A stretch of DNA of 64,000 nt from Nostoc sp. JL33. Its GTDB lineage: Bacteria; Cyanobacteriota; Cyanobacteriia; Cyanobacteriales; Nostocaceae. Positions 53,151 to 61,560 of this stretch are shown piece by piece; the first letter of the stretch is position 1; each line of letters begins with the position of its first letter. The notes under the pieces were generated by a model, which was not told the origin of the DNA, ran no database searches, and saw nothing but the letters and a program-made list of their open reading frames with translations. Both the position numbers and the translations under genes were made by a program. The stretch spans positions 53,818 to 117,817 of the forward strand of contig NZ_JABXKP010000090.1 of the NCBI RefSeq assembly GCF_017114985.1, written 5' to 3'.

Positions 53151-53330
53151 AATCCAAGTTGCTAATTACTCACCTTAGAGCTTCGCAAACAATAGCCGAA
53201 AAGAATGATTTTCTGGTAGGGGCAATTCATGAATTGCCCCTGAGCGCGTGTATTTTTGCGTAATTTCTAAAAAAGAGAGGAAGATGCTAAACGAAATAAT
53301 TACGAATGCAAAAAATCAATACGCTTAGTA
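53151..53330 (+). mobile_element. IS982-family remnant, copy 2 (shorter)
   Basis: Begins ATCCAAGTTGCTAATTACTC, nearly the same as copy 1, and ends with AAGATGCTAAACGAAATAAT, the transposase start, after which it is lost. A perfect 24-bp palindrome (53218-53241, half-site AGGGGCAATTCA) has inserted into it. Confidence 0.55.
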
Positions 53331-53351
53331 ATCCTCAACACCCGCTCACAA

Positions 53352-53383
53352 TCCCCAGGCTATGAATACATTCAGCCTGGGGA
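53352..53383 (-). terminator. Strong hairpin downstream of ilvC
   Basis: TCCCCAGGCT pairs with AGCCTGGGGA around a 12-base loop. It lies about 135 bases past the ilvC stop. No T-run follows on the minus strand, so it may stabilise or process the transcript rather than end it. Confidence 0.4.
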
Positions 53384-53518
53384 CTTCTGAGAAACGTTAA
53401 AAACCATAAAATCTCGATTGACGATGACTTTATAGACTTTCCCTTTCTCCAGTTATATTTTCTTTCCAAAAAATTCCGCAATTACAGTCACAAAACTCCA
53501 GTTTCTATCTTTGAATGA

Positions 53519-54514
53519 TTAAGCTTTTTTCAACCAGCTAAACATAGCGCGTAAATCTTTGCCAACTTCCTCAATTTTGTGTTCAGCTTCTTTGCGACGC
53601 AAAGCGGTAAATCCTGGTTTACCAGCTTGGTTTTCTAGAACAAATTCCCGTGCAAATTGCCCAGATTGAATTTCGCTGAGAATCTTTTGCATTTCAGCCT
53701 TGGTTTGTTCGGTAACAATTCGCGGGCCACGAGTATAATCGCCATATTCAGCAGTATTAGAAATGCTGTCGCGCATTTTGGCTAAACCACCTTCCACAAC
53801 CAAGTCAACAATCAACTTGACTTCATGCAGACATTCAAAATAAGCCAATTCTGGTTGATAACCAGCTTCTACCAAAGTTTCAAATCCGGCTTTGATTAAA
53901 GCACTCAAACCACCGCACAATACCGCTTGTTCGCCAAATAAATCTGTTTCAGTTTCTTCGCGGAAAGTAGTTTCGAGAACACCAGCGCGAGTACCACCAA
54001 TACCTTTAGCGTATGCCATCGCGCGATCGCGTGCCTGACCACTGGCATCTTGATAAACTGCAAACAGCGATGGTACGCCTTCTCCACTTTCATAAGTCCG
54101 CCGTACTAAATGCCCCGGCCCTTTTGGTGCTACCATCACCACATCGACGTTATCCGGTGGTACAACTTGCCCAAAGTGAATATTGAAACCGTGGGCAAAG
54201 GCTAACACATTCCCTTCTTCTAGATTGGGTTCAATCTCGTTTTTGTAAATCGTTTTTTGAACTTCATCAGGTAACAAAATCATGATGAAGTCAGCAGCAT
54301 TGGCAGCATCTGCAACATTCTTCACAGTTAATCCAGCTGCTTCAGCTTTTGCTACTGACTTACTACCCGGATATAATCCCACAATCACATTCAAACCACT
54401 ATCTTTTAAATTGAGAGCGTGGGCATGACCTTGGGAACCATAGCCGATAATAGCAATAGTTTTTCCAGCCAAAAGGTCTAAATTGGCATCTTCGTCATAA
54501 TACATCCGGGCCAT
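53519..54514 (-). CDS. ilvC: Ketol-acid reductoisomerase (class I)
   Basis: 331 residues from ATG 54514 (MARMYYDEDANLDLLAGKTI); the AGGAG ribosome-binding site seven bases upstream rules out the TTG seven codons earlier. It converts 2-acetolactate to 2,3-dihydroxyisovalerate in valine, leucine and isoleucine synthesis, using NADPH. The Rossmann motif is IIGYGSQGHAHALNLKDSG; the knotted C-terminal domain carries the magnesium ligands (EQAVLCGG and ECLHEVKLIVDL). It is full length for the class I enzyme. Confidence 0.98.
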   Translation of the reverse strand: MARMYYDEDANLDLLAGKTIAIIGYGSQGHAHALNLKDSGLNVIVGLYPGSKSVAKAEAAGLTVKNVADAANAADFIMILLPDEVQKTIYKNEIEPNLEEGNVLAFAHGFNIHFGQVVPPDNVDVVMVAPKGPGHLVRRTYESGEGVPSLFAVYQDASGQARDRAMAYAKGIGGTRAGVLETTFREETETDLFGEQAVLCGGLSALIKAGFETLVEAGYQPELAYFECLHEVKLIVDLVVEGGLAKMRDSISNTAEYGDYTRGPRIVTEQTKAEMQKILSEIQSGQFAREFVLENQAGKPGFTALRRKEAEHKIEEVGKDLRAMFSWLKKA

Positions 54515-54723
54515 AGAAGCATCTCCTGTCAGCAAGCATCGTCAATTGGCAGACTTTTGATTCTACCTCAAATTGAGTAACCACAGATGAACTGTTACCC
54601 GGATTTCTCACAATATTGCTCAAAGCCTTATAAAACCTAGATTCAGAAGTTTCGCACTGCATTAAAATTTTTAGCTGTCATAAATGTCCGAAAGATACCC
54701 TGGATAAAGGTTTTGCATAAGGC

Positions 54724-54887
54724 ACTGACAAATAAAAAAATACTCAACTACTTCTTGTGGGGTGGGTGCCCGCCTTTGGCTATGGGCGGGCAAGACTTCG
54801 GCGTGACACTTCGACAAGCTCAGTGCAAAGACGCTCAGTCGAACGCTGCCCACCCCACAAAATTGAATAATTTATTTGTAGGAAATC
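54724..54887. repeat. MITE-like palindromic repeat, family A copy 2, with a 51-bp nested insertion
   Basis: The arms match 2866-2983. Bases 54796-54846 (CTTCGGCGTGACACTTCGAC, later GCTCAGTCGAACGC) interrupt the CAAGA|TGCCC junction that is continuous in copy 1, so they are a later insertion. The surrounding spacer 54515-55348 has no gene; the 450 bases before 55349 are A+T-rich and must hold the DUF1003 promoter. Confidence 0.75.
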
Positions 54888-55348
54888 CCTAATGCGATCG
54901 CTAATTCTCAAATCGGGAATATATTCAAAAAACCGAACGTATAGGGCAACGCGATAACTTAGTAGTTAATTTGACAGGTTACACAAATAATTTACTTAAG
55001 TTACCCAAAATCATCAGCACCGCCCCCTAGAGTCATAATAGTGTTTCCGATCAGGGAAGCTTCGTTATTAAAAATTTGAAATCGGAAGTTTTACCCTAGT
55101 ATGGGGTTAGTAACGCTGGTGATTCTTTGAGAGGAAAGGCATTCTAAGACTTCGGCATAGCGAGAGTGCGATCCTGGTTGCCATATCACCTTGAAACTTA
55201 CCTGCGGTAACGGTTCCAGTAGACACTATAACGTTATTACCTTCAATTTTAGTTCAAACTTGATTGATTAATCAAGCATATAACAGTCGAATTGCGATTT
55301 AAATTGAGTTAGTAAATTGAAATAATCATTCATCAGGTCAGACTACCA

Positions 55349-55981
55349 ATGCTCTCCCAAGATAAACCAAATCCAAAAGATTCACCGCAAGGATCGTGCG
55401 AAACACCTCGTCAAAACATTCTGCCCACTGCCCCATTACCGGAATCTATTAGTAAAAATATCGATACTATCATCGCATTGCACAGACGTTCTGAAAAAGA
55501 CGTACCACAACACCAACGGGTTGTAGAAACGGTAACTGCCTTTTTTGGTCGTCCTGCATTCCTGTATAGCATCGTGCTTGCGATTATTCTGTGGGTAACA
55601 CCCAATATCTTACCACGACGTTTGGGCATACCAAGATTTGATCCTCTTCCATTTCCTTGGTTACAATTTTCCCTGACTGTGGGTTCATTGTTGGTGACAA
55701 CAGGGGTATTGATTAAACAAGAGCGACAAGAAAAGTTAGCAGAGCAACGGGCGCAGCTTAGTCTTCAACTTAACCTGCTCTCTGAGCAGAAAATCGCTAA
55801 ACTCATCGGTTTGCTTGAGGAATTACGCCAAGATATTCCTAATGTCAAAAATCGCTCTGACCCGGAGGCTGAAATGATGAAGTCCCCTACTGATCCGCAC
55901 GCAATTATAGATGTATTAGAAGAGACTTTAGCATCCGAGTTAGCAAGTTTCTCTGAGCAAAAAACATTAATTGAAGAATAA
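55349..55981 (+). CDS. DUF1003 membrane protein
   Basis: 210 residues. The core of the family is visible: two membrane helices (about 66-88, FFGRPAFLYSIVLAIILWV, and about 108-126, WLQFSLTVGSLLVTTGVLI) separated by a loop with FDPLPFPW, then a charged helical stretch (KQERQEKLAEQRAQLSLQLN). DUF1003 proteins are predicted two-helix membrane proteins of unknown job, sometimes linked to stress or metal genes. The first 40 residues are Pro-rich and specific. A DUF4349 lipoprotein gene follows 111 bases later on the same strand. Confidence 0.85.
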   Translation: MLSQDKPNPKDSPQGSCETPRQNILPTAPLPESISKNIDTIIALHRRSEKDVPQHQRVVETVTAFFGRPAFLYSIVLAIILWVTPNILPRRLGIPRFDPLPFPWLQFSLTVGSLLVTTGVLIKQERQEKLAEQRAQLSLQLNLLSEQKIAKLIGLLEELRQDIPNVKNRSDPEAEMMKSPTDPHAIIDVLEETLASELASFSEQKTLIEE

Positions 55982-56092
55982 TAATTGGACTTTGGACAAA
56001 ACTTTATCCCTGTTACATAAATCGCAACAATACATGGATTGAGTTTTACTTCAGTAATACTGGATTTAACTTCATCCATCTGGGGATAGATT

Positions 56093-57019
56093 ATGTATAC
56101 TTCGATGAAATTGCCGCGCACGTCTGCTTTATTTGTGAGTGCGTTATTAGGAGGCGTAATTTTCACCAGTTGCGCCTCTTCCCATCAGTCAGCAAATCAG
56201 GCTTTACCTGAAATTGCAGCCGATGGCGCGGCAAATAAAGCGATCGCACCGGCTAGTGAAAGCAGTCTTTCCCAAAAGACGCAAGCTGCACCAAGATCCC
56301 GTTCTCGTCCCCAACTGATCAAAAAGGCAGCAATGTCTTTGAGAGTCAACTCTGTAGATAAGAGTATTGATGCTGTTTCGCAAATTATCAATAAACAGCA
56401 AGGGGATTTAATCGGGTTGCAAGAACAACAACCCAAAAACGACAACCTGCGTTACACAGCAACAATACAATTGCGGATACCAGAAAATCTGCTGGAATCT
56501 ACCTTAGAACAATTAGCTAAATTGGGCACTGTCGAGAGTCGTAATATCACTGCGGAAGATGTGGGCGATCGCTTGGTGGATTTCCAAGCTAGATTAACCA
56601 ATTTGCAGAAAACTGAAGTCAATTTGCAAAAAATTATGGATCGGGCGGGTTCAATTAGAGATGTGCTTAGTGTTGCCCAAGAGTTGAGTAATGTCCGACA
56701 AACAATAGAACAAATTAATGCCCAACTAAAAAGCCTACAAAATCAAGTTGCTTATTCCACTATTACGCTGAACCTAGAAGCAGCAGTTTCTAGCACCAGT
56801 CCCCAACCTGCCTTTGGTTTGCAAGTTCAGGAAACTTGGAATAACTCTACCCATTCTTTGAGTGCATTTTCCGTTGGCTTACTCAAGCTGGGTATTTGGT
56901 TAATTGTTTACAGTCCCTATTTGTTAATTTTTGCTGCTCTTGTCTATGGCTTTATCCGTTGGCGGCGAACTCATTCACCACGTTTGACACAAACACCAGA
57001 ACCAACTAGTTCCAAGTAA
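56093..57019 (+). CDS. DUF4349 lipoprotein
   Basis: 308 residues. A lipoprotein signal (LFVSALLGGVIFTSC, with the lipidated Cys at about 27) directs it to a membrane face. The DUF4349 domain (about 78-240) begins KKAAMSLRVNSVDKSIDAVS and has a helical hairpin region (NLQKIMDRAGSIRDVLSVAQ, then LSNVRQTIEQINAQLKSLQN). A C-terminal membrane helix (about 262-288) is followed by basic residues. The function is unknown. ATG 56105 is an alternative start that keeps the signal. Confidence 0.85.
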   Translation: MYTSMKLPRTSALFVSALLGGVIFTSCASSHQSANQALPEIAADGAANKAIAPASESSLSQKTQAAPRSRSRPQLIKKAAMSLRVNSVDKSIDAVSQIINKQQGDLIGLQEQQPKNDNLRYTATIQLRIPENLLESTLEQLAKLGTVESRNITAEDVGDRLVDFQARLTNLQKTEVNLQKIMDRAGSIRDVLSVAQELSNVRQTIEQINAQLKSLQNQVAYSTITLNLEAAVSSTSPQPAFGLQVQETWNNSTHSLSAFSVGLLKLGIWLIVYSPYLLIFAALVYGFIRWRRTHSPRLTQTPEPTSSK

Positions 57020-57213
57020 GTTTATACAAACATTACATCTATATTTAGTAAATTTACATAAGCAAAGAGCGATTCAAATATTCCCAACTCTTATAGCGGC
57101 TCTCAGGTGCATGAAGTACATCATAACCTCACCACGCCAGTTGCTACAACGGGGGGAACCCCCGCAACGCACTGGCTCCCCAACCCCTCTCCTTGGTAAG
57201 GAGAGGGGAGATA
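57020..57213. repeat. Repeat block after the DUF4349 gene
   Basis: GGGGGGAACCCCC at about 57149 and CCCTCTCCTTGG/AAGGAGAGGGG at about 57184-57208 form hairpins common in Nostoc spacers. No gene. Confidence 0.55.
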
Positions 57214-57330
57214 ATAGCGTTTCCTAATCACACACATGAGGTACATCTTAGCTTCCTCCTCGCAAGCAAGTAGGGGGTTGGGGATGGGGTTCTCGGTTAA
57301 GCTGTGACTGACTTTTATTAGAAACGCTAT
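57214..57330. repeat. 117-bp MITE candidate with 10-bp terminal inverted repeats
   Basis: ATAGCGTTTC at the left and GAAACGCTAT at the right are perfect inverted repeats, extended by CTAAT/ATTA. The interior has CTCCTCGCAAGCAAGTAGGG. Only one full copy is in the window. Confidence 0.55.
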
Positions 57331-57491
57331 CTTGTCTGCGCCTCCATCTTGAAAAGTTCTATTTATCCTGTAGTTTTGATTACTTTAATCATTCTTCAAA
57401 TGTAAAAAGCAATACAAAATATATGATGACAATATTGATACAAATTTGTTAAGAATAGTTACAATAGTCGGAATACAGGATAATATTTCTT

Positions 57492-58844
57492 ATGGTAAAT
57501 TCACTTGACAATAATCCACCTCATAAAGTAGTAATTGTTGGCGGTGGTTTTGGTGGACTTTATACGGCGAAAACACTCGCCAAAGCGGCAGTAAACGTTA
57601 CTCTGATTGATAAACGCAACTTTCATCTATTTCAACCCCTCTTATATCAAGTCGCTACAGGTGCGCTATCTCCTGCGGATATTTCTTCGCCGTTGCGTTC
57701 TGTACTCAGCAAGAGCAAAAATACGAAAGTGTTGCTGGGAGAGGTGAATAATATTGATCCAGAAGCGCAAAAAGTGATTGTGGGTGACGAAGCAATAGCT
57801 TACGATACGTTAATTGTCGCCACAGGAGCCAAGCATTCCTACTTTGGCAAAGACAACTGGGAAGAATTCGCCCCAGGCTTGAAAACTGTAGAAGATGCCA
57901 TAGAAATGCGTCGCCGGATTTTTACAGCGTTTGAAGCCGCAGAAAAAGAAACAGATCCAGAAAAACGCCGTGCCTGGTTAACTTTTGTAATTATTGGTGG
58001 TGGCCCGACTGGTGTAGAATTAGCGGGCGCGATCGCAGAATTAGCAAATCAAACTCTCAAAGAAGATTTCCGCAGCATCGACACATCCGAAGCCAAGATT
58101 TTGCTATTAGAAGGTCTGGATCGCATTTTGCCACCCTTTGCACCAGAGTTATCACAAGAAGCGGAAGCATCTTTAACGCGGTTGGGGGTGATTGTCCAGA
58201 CAAAAACATTGGTAACGAATATTGAAAATGATCTTGTTACCCTCAAACAAGGCGAACAAGTCAGCGAGATTGCCTCAAAAACGGTATTATGGGCAGCAGG
58301 TGTGAAAGCTTCAGCAATGGGAAAAGTGCTAGCAGAACGCACAGGTGCCGAATGCGATCGCGCTGGACGGATTATCGTTGAATCTGACTTGAGTATTAAG
58401 GGACATCCGAATATTTTTGTAATTGGCGACTTAGCAAATTTTTCTCATCAAAATGATAAACCATTACCTGGTGTTGCACCTGTAGCGAAGCAACAAGGTG
58501 AATATGTAGCAGAACTAGTCCAGCATCGGCTTGCAGGTGAGAGTTTGCCACCCTTTGCTTATGTTGATCACGGTAGTTTAGCGATGATTGGGCACAATTC
58601 TGCTGTGGTAGATTTGGGTTTTATCAAGCTGAAAGGTTTCTTTGCATGGCTGTTTTGGCTGTTGATTCACATCTACTTCTTAATTGAATTTGACAACAAA
58701 TTAGTAGTGATAATTAAGTGGGCATGGAACTATTTCACCCGTCATCGCGGAGCCAGATTGATTACAGGTCAAGAATCCTTACCCACTCAGGAATTGGCGA
58801 TCGCAACAGTTATTACACATCAGGAAATAGTAAACAGCCGATAA
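57492..58844 (+). CDS. Type II NAD(P)H dehydrogenase (NDH-2)
   Basis: 450 residues. Two dinucleotide-binding folds: FAD at VVIVGGGFGGLYTAKTLA (about 13-30) and NAD(P)H at FVIIGGGPTGVELAGAIAEL (about 165-184). The NDH-2 signature FHLFQPLLYQVATGALSP and the FVIGDLANF motif near residue 310 are present. A hydrophobic C-terminal stretch (GFFAWLFWLLIHIYFLIEF) would attach it to the membrane. It passes electrons from NAD(P)H to plastoquinone without pumping protons. ATG 57492. Confidence 0.92.
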   Translation: MVNSLDNNPPHKVVIVGGGFGGLYTAKTLAKAAVNVTLIDKRNFHLFQPLLYQVATGALSPADISSPLRSVLSKSKNTKVLLGEVNNIDPEAQKVIVGDEAIAYDTLIVATGAKHSYFGKDNWEEFAPGLKTVEDAIEMRRRIFTAFEAAEKETDPEKRRAWLTFVIIGGGPTGVELAGAIAELANQTLKEDFRSIDTSEAKILLLEGLDRILPPFAPELSQEAEASLTRLGVIVQTKTLVTNIENDLVTLKQGEQVSEIASKTVLWAAGVKASAMGKVLAERTGAECDRAGRIIVESDLSIKGHPNIFVIGDLANFSHQNDKPLPGVAPVAKQQGEYVAELVQHRLAGESLPPFAYVDHGSLAMIGHNSAVVDLGFIKLKGFFAWLFWLLIHIYFLIEFDNKLVVIIKWAWNYFTRHRGARLITGQESLPTQELAIATVITHQEIVNSR

Positions 58845-58889
58845 ATATCTAGTTGGGCATTGGGCATTGGGCAAGAATTCTTCCCAATA

Positions 58890-58958
58890 CCTAACTCCTA
58901 ACTCCTAACTCCTAACTCCTAACTCCCCACTCCCCACTCCCCACTCCCCACTCCCCGC
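58890..58958. repeat. Heptanucleotide tandem repeat CTAACTC / CCCACTC
   Basis: Five CTAACTC units followed directly by about four CCCACTC units. A TGGGCATT repeat precedes it at 58853-58873. It lies about 50 bases before dapL. Confidence 0.85.
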
Positions 58959-59008
58959 CCTCATAAATTAGCAGTAAGCTGTTTGAGGGCGTTTTTCATA
59001 ATCTACAC

Positions 59009-60244
59009 ATGGCAACTATTAACGACAACTACCTGAAACTGAAAGCGGGCTACCTGTTTCCAGAAATTGCTCGGCGGGTGAATGTCTTTGCGGAAGCGAA
59101 CAGTAATGCTAAAATCATCCGGTTGGGGATTGGTGATGTTACCGAACCTCTGCCGGAGGCTTGCCGCACAGCGATGATTAAAGCTGTGGAAGAAATGGGC
59201 GATCGCAATACCTTCAAAGGCTACGGCCCAGAGCAAGGCTACGCTTGGTTACGAGAAAAAATTGCTACTCAAGATTTCCAAGCACGGGGAGCTGCGATCG
59301 ATGCCTCGGAAATCTTTATCTCCGACGGTTCCAAGTGCGACACCGGCAACATTTTGGAAATCTTTGGTCATGACAACATAATTGCCGTTACTGACCCAGT
59401 TTATCCCGTGTATGTAGACACTAACGTTATGGTGGGAAATACTGGGGATGCTAATGATAAAGGCGAATTTGAGGGTTTAGTTTATCTGCCGATTACGGCT
59501 GAGAACAACTTCACCGCCGAGATTCCCTCAAAGAAAGTCGATTTAATTTATCTCTGCTTTCCCAATAACCCGACTGGCGCAACTGCTACCAAGGAATATC
59601 TCAAGGCATGGGTTGATTATGCCAAAGCTAATAACTCGATTATTTTCTTTGATGCAGCCTACGAAGCTTACATTACCGATCCGTCGATTCCCCACTCAAT
59701 TTATGAAATTGAAGGTGCAAGGGAAGTTGCGATCGAATTTCGGTCTTTCTCCAAGAATGCAGGTTTTACAGGAACCCGTTGCGCGTTAACTGTGGTACCG
59801 AAAACACTCACAGCAAAAGCCGCCGATGGTTCGGATGTGGAACTCTGGAAACTCTGGAATCGCCGCCAGTCTACTAAGTTTAATGGTGTTTCTTACATCA
59901 TCCAACGGGGAGCCGAAGCGGTTTACTCTGAAGAAGGACAGGCGCAAGTCAAAGGATTGGTGAGTTTCTATCTAGAAAACGCCAAAATTATCCGCGAGAA
60001 ACTCACAGCCGCCGGATTATCAGTTTATGGTGGCGTGAATGCACCTTATGTCTGGGTGAAAACGCCTAATGGTTTGTCCAGTTGGGAATTCTTTGATAAG
60101 TTGCTGCAAACTGTCAATGTTGTGGGGACACCTGGTTCTGGCTTTGGTGCTGCGGGTGAAGGTTACTTCCGTATTTCGGCGTTTAACAGTCGGGAAAATG
60201 TCGAAGAGGCAATGAAGCGGATTACCGAGAAGTTTAAAGTGTAA
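59009..60244 (+). CDS. dapL: LL-diaminopimelate aminotransferase
   Basis: 411 residues. Converts tetrahydrodipicolinate plus glutamate directly to LL-diaminopimelate in the lysine and peptidoglycan route used by cyanobacteria and plants. Features are IIRLGIGDVTEPLP near the N-terminus, the DapL-specific ISDGSKCDTGNI, FPNNPTGA, and the PLP lysine in FRSFSKNAGFTGTRC. Full length. The gene starts at ATG 59009 and is preceded by a short repeat-filled spacer with no obvious ribosome-binding site. Confidence 0.96.
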   Translation: MATINDNYLKLKAGYLFPEIARRVNVFAEANSNAKIIRLGIGDVTEPLPEACRTAMIKAVEEMGDRNTFKGYGPEQGYAWLREKIATQDFQARGAAIDASEIFISDGSKCDTGNILEIFGHDNIIAVTDPVYPVYVDTNVMVGNTGDANDKGEFEGLVYLPITAENNFTAEIPSKKVDLIYLCFPNNPTGATATKEYLKAWVDYAKANNSIIFFDAAYEAYITDPSIPHSIYEIEGAREVAIEFRSFSKNAGFTGTRCALTVVPKTLTAKAADGSDVELWKLWNRRQSTKFNGVSYIIQRGAEAVYSEEGQAQVKGLVSFYLENAKIIREKLTAAGLSVYGGVNAPYVWVKTPNGLSSWEFFDKLLQTVNVVGTPGSGFGAAGEGYFRISAFNSRENVEEAMKRITEKFKV

Positions 60245-60366
60245 GCTGATCGCTTTTAGCCGCTTTTGTTAAACTCATTCTATTAGTCTAAAGGTTACGG
60301 TGGGCTATATTATCCACCGCAACCTGATAGATAATTATTGAGATTCAGCTTACTTATATTTTGGTT

Positions 60367-61008
60367 ATGACTGCTGCTATCCCCGTTTTCAAACCTGTTA
60401 GCCAAATGCAGTTAGCACCTGGTAGCACGGTGACTATTCCAGATGTTAGCTGGGAAGAATTTGAATCTATTTTACAAGAATTGGGAGAAAAAAGAACTAT
60501 ACGAATTGCCTACAGTCAAGGGACTTTAGAAATTATGGCTCCTTTACCAGAACATGAAATACCCAAAGATTTAATTTCTGATATTGTCAAAATATTGCTG
60601 AAGGCTAAAAATATCAGATATCAACCTTTTGGTTCCACCACCTTTAAACGGCAAGGTGTAGCAGGAGTTGAACCTGATGCTTGCTTTTATATTCAGAATT
60701 ATCAACAAATGATTGGTCATCGTCGCTTACAACCTGATGACCCGCCGCCAGATTTAGCGATTGAGACTGATGTCACATCGAAAACTACTCTTGATGCTTA
60801 TGAAGCCATTGGAGTCCCAGAACTATGGGTTTACGATAGCGGGAGTCTTTCTATTTATTTGCTGAAAGAGGGGAAATACATAAAATCTAACACCAGTCCT
60901 AATTTTGAAGATATAGCTATTACTCAAATTATTCCGGCAGCCGTGGAACGTAGTTGGCAAGTAGGAAGTTTTCAAGCTTTGGAAGAATTGGAAGCAATGA
61001 TTCAGTAA
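60367..61008 (+). CDS. Uma2-family protein (DUF820, PD-(D/E)XK nuclease fold)
   Basis: 213 residues from ATG 60367. A PD-(D/E)XK-like core is visible: GVEPDACFYI and DLAIETDVTSKTT supply the acidic and lysine-type residues (Asp in EPD, Glu-x-(D) in AIETD, and Lys). Such proteins form very large paralogous families in cyanobacteria and are presumed nucleases, with no known role. A truncated paralogue lies at 40354. The frame extends to TTG 60361, which is unlikely. Confidence 0.88.
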   Translation: MTAAIPVFKPVSQMQLAPGSTVTIPDVSWEEFESILQELGEKRTIRIAYSQGTLEIMAPLPEHEIPKDLISDIVKILLKAKNIRYQPFGSTTFKRQGVAGVEPDACFYIQNYQQMIGHRRLQPDDPPPDLAIETDVTSKTTLDAYEAIGVPELWVYDSGSLSIYLLKEGKYIKSNTSPNFEDIAITQIIPAAVERSWQVGSFQALEELEAMIQ

Positions 61009-61047
61009 ATAATAAGTACCTGTGCAGAATTCATTACATATTATAAG

Positions 61048-61143
61048 GTCATTGCGAGGCTTCCGACGCAATCCCAAACCCCGGCGATTGCTTCATTCCG
61101 CTTCTCTACGAGACGCTACCGCGAACCCTTCATTCGCAATGAC
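61048..61143. repeat. Palindromic repeat GTCATTGCGA...TCGCAATGAC
   Basis: A 96-bp element with perfect 10-bp inverted ends. The interior includes GCAATCCCAAACCCC and CTCTACGAGACGCTACCGCG. A degraded relative may lie at 23655-23695. Confidence 0.75.
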
Positions 61144-61231
61144 ATTTCGCATTCCAGGAACAAGTTCAATAAATGCCAAGTTAAATAGTTTGTATCTTTA
61201 TGTTGGTAGTCGTATTTAAAGGCGATCGCCT

Positions 61232-61528
61232 TCATGTCGTGGTTGTAAACTTAGCATTTTGGGTAACTTTGGCAGAATGGTTTTCTGGCTCTGAATACAT
61301 AGCAAATAATTCACTAAAAACCTCCTCCCCATTCATCTCTCCACTACTAATAAATCGTTCTACCTCAACCGAACCATCCTCAAAAAATTCTACTTCCCAT
61401 CGTTCCCCAGCCACCGCCACATTCACCATAATAGTCTCATCCCGATGATGGGCTAAAGTGTAACTAATTTTCTCTTGTTCCAATTGATTTAGAAAGGTAA
61501 CTAGTTTACTAAATCCATGACTCTTCAT
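61232..61528 (-). CDS. Small hypothetical protein, 98 aa
   Basis: Read from ATG 61528: MKSHGFSKLVTFLNQLEQEK, then IMVNVAVAGERWEVEFFEDG and SVEVERFISSGEMNGEE. An alpha helix followed by a beta sheet gives the look of a small cyanobacterial family seen alone or beside toxin-like genes. No catalytic signature. The last 15 residues are weakly conserved-looking (KVTQNAKFTTTT). The family name is not known to me. Confidence 0.65.
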   Translation of the reverse strand: MKSHGFSKLVTFLNQLEQEKISYTLAHHRDETIMVNVAVAGERWEVEFFEDGSVEVERFISSGEMNGEEVFSELFAMYSEPENHSAKVTQNAKFTTTT

Positions 61529-61560
61529 TTTTAACAATATCCATTAATTGCATCAAAAAA

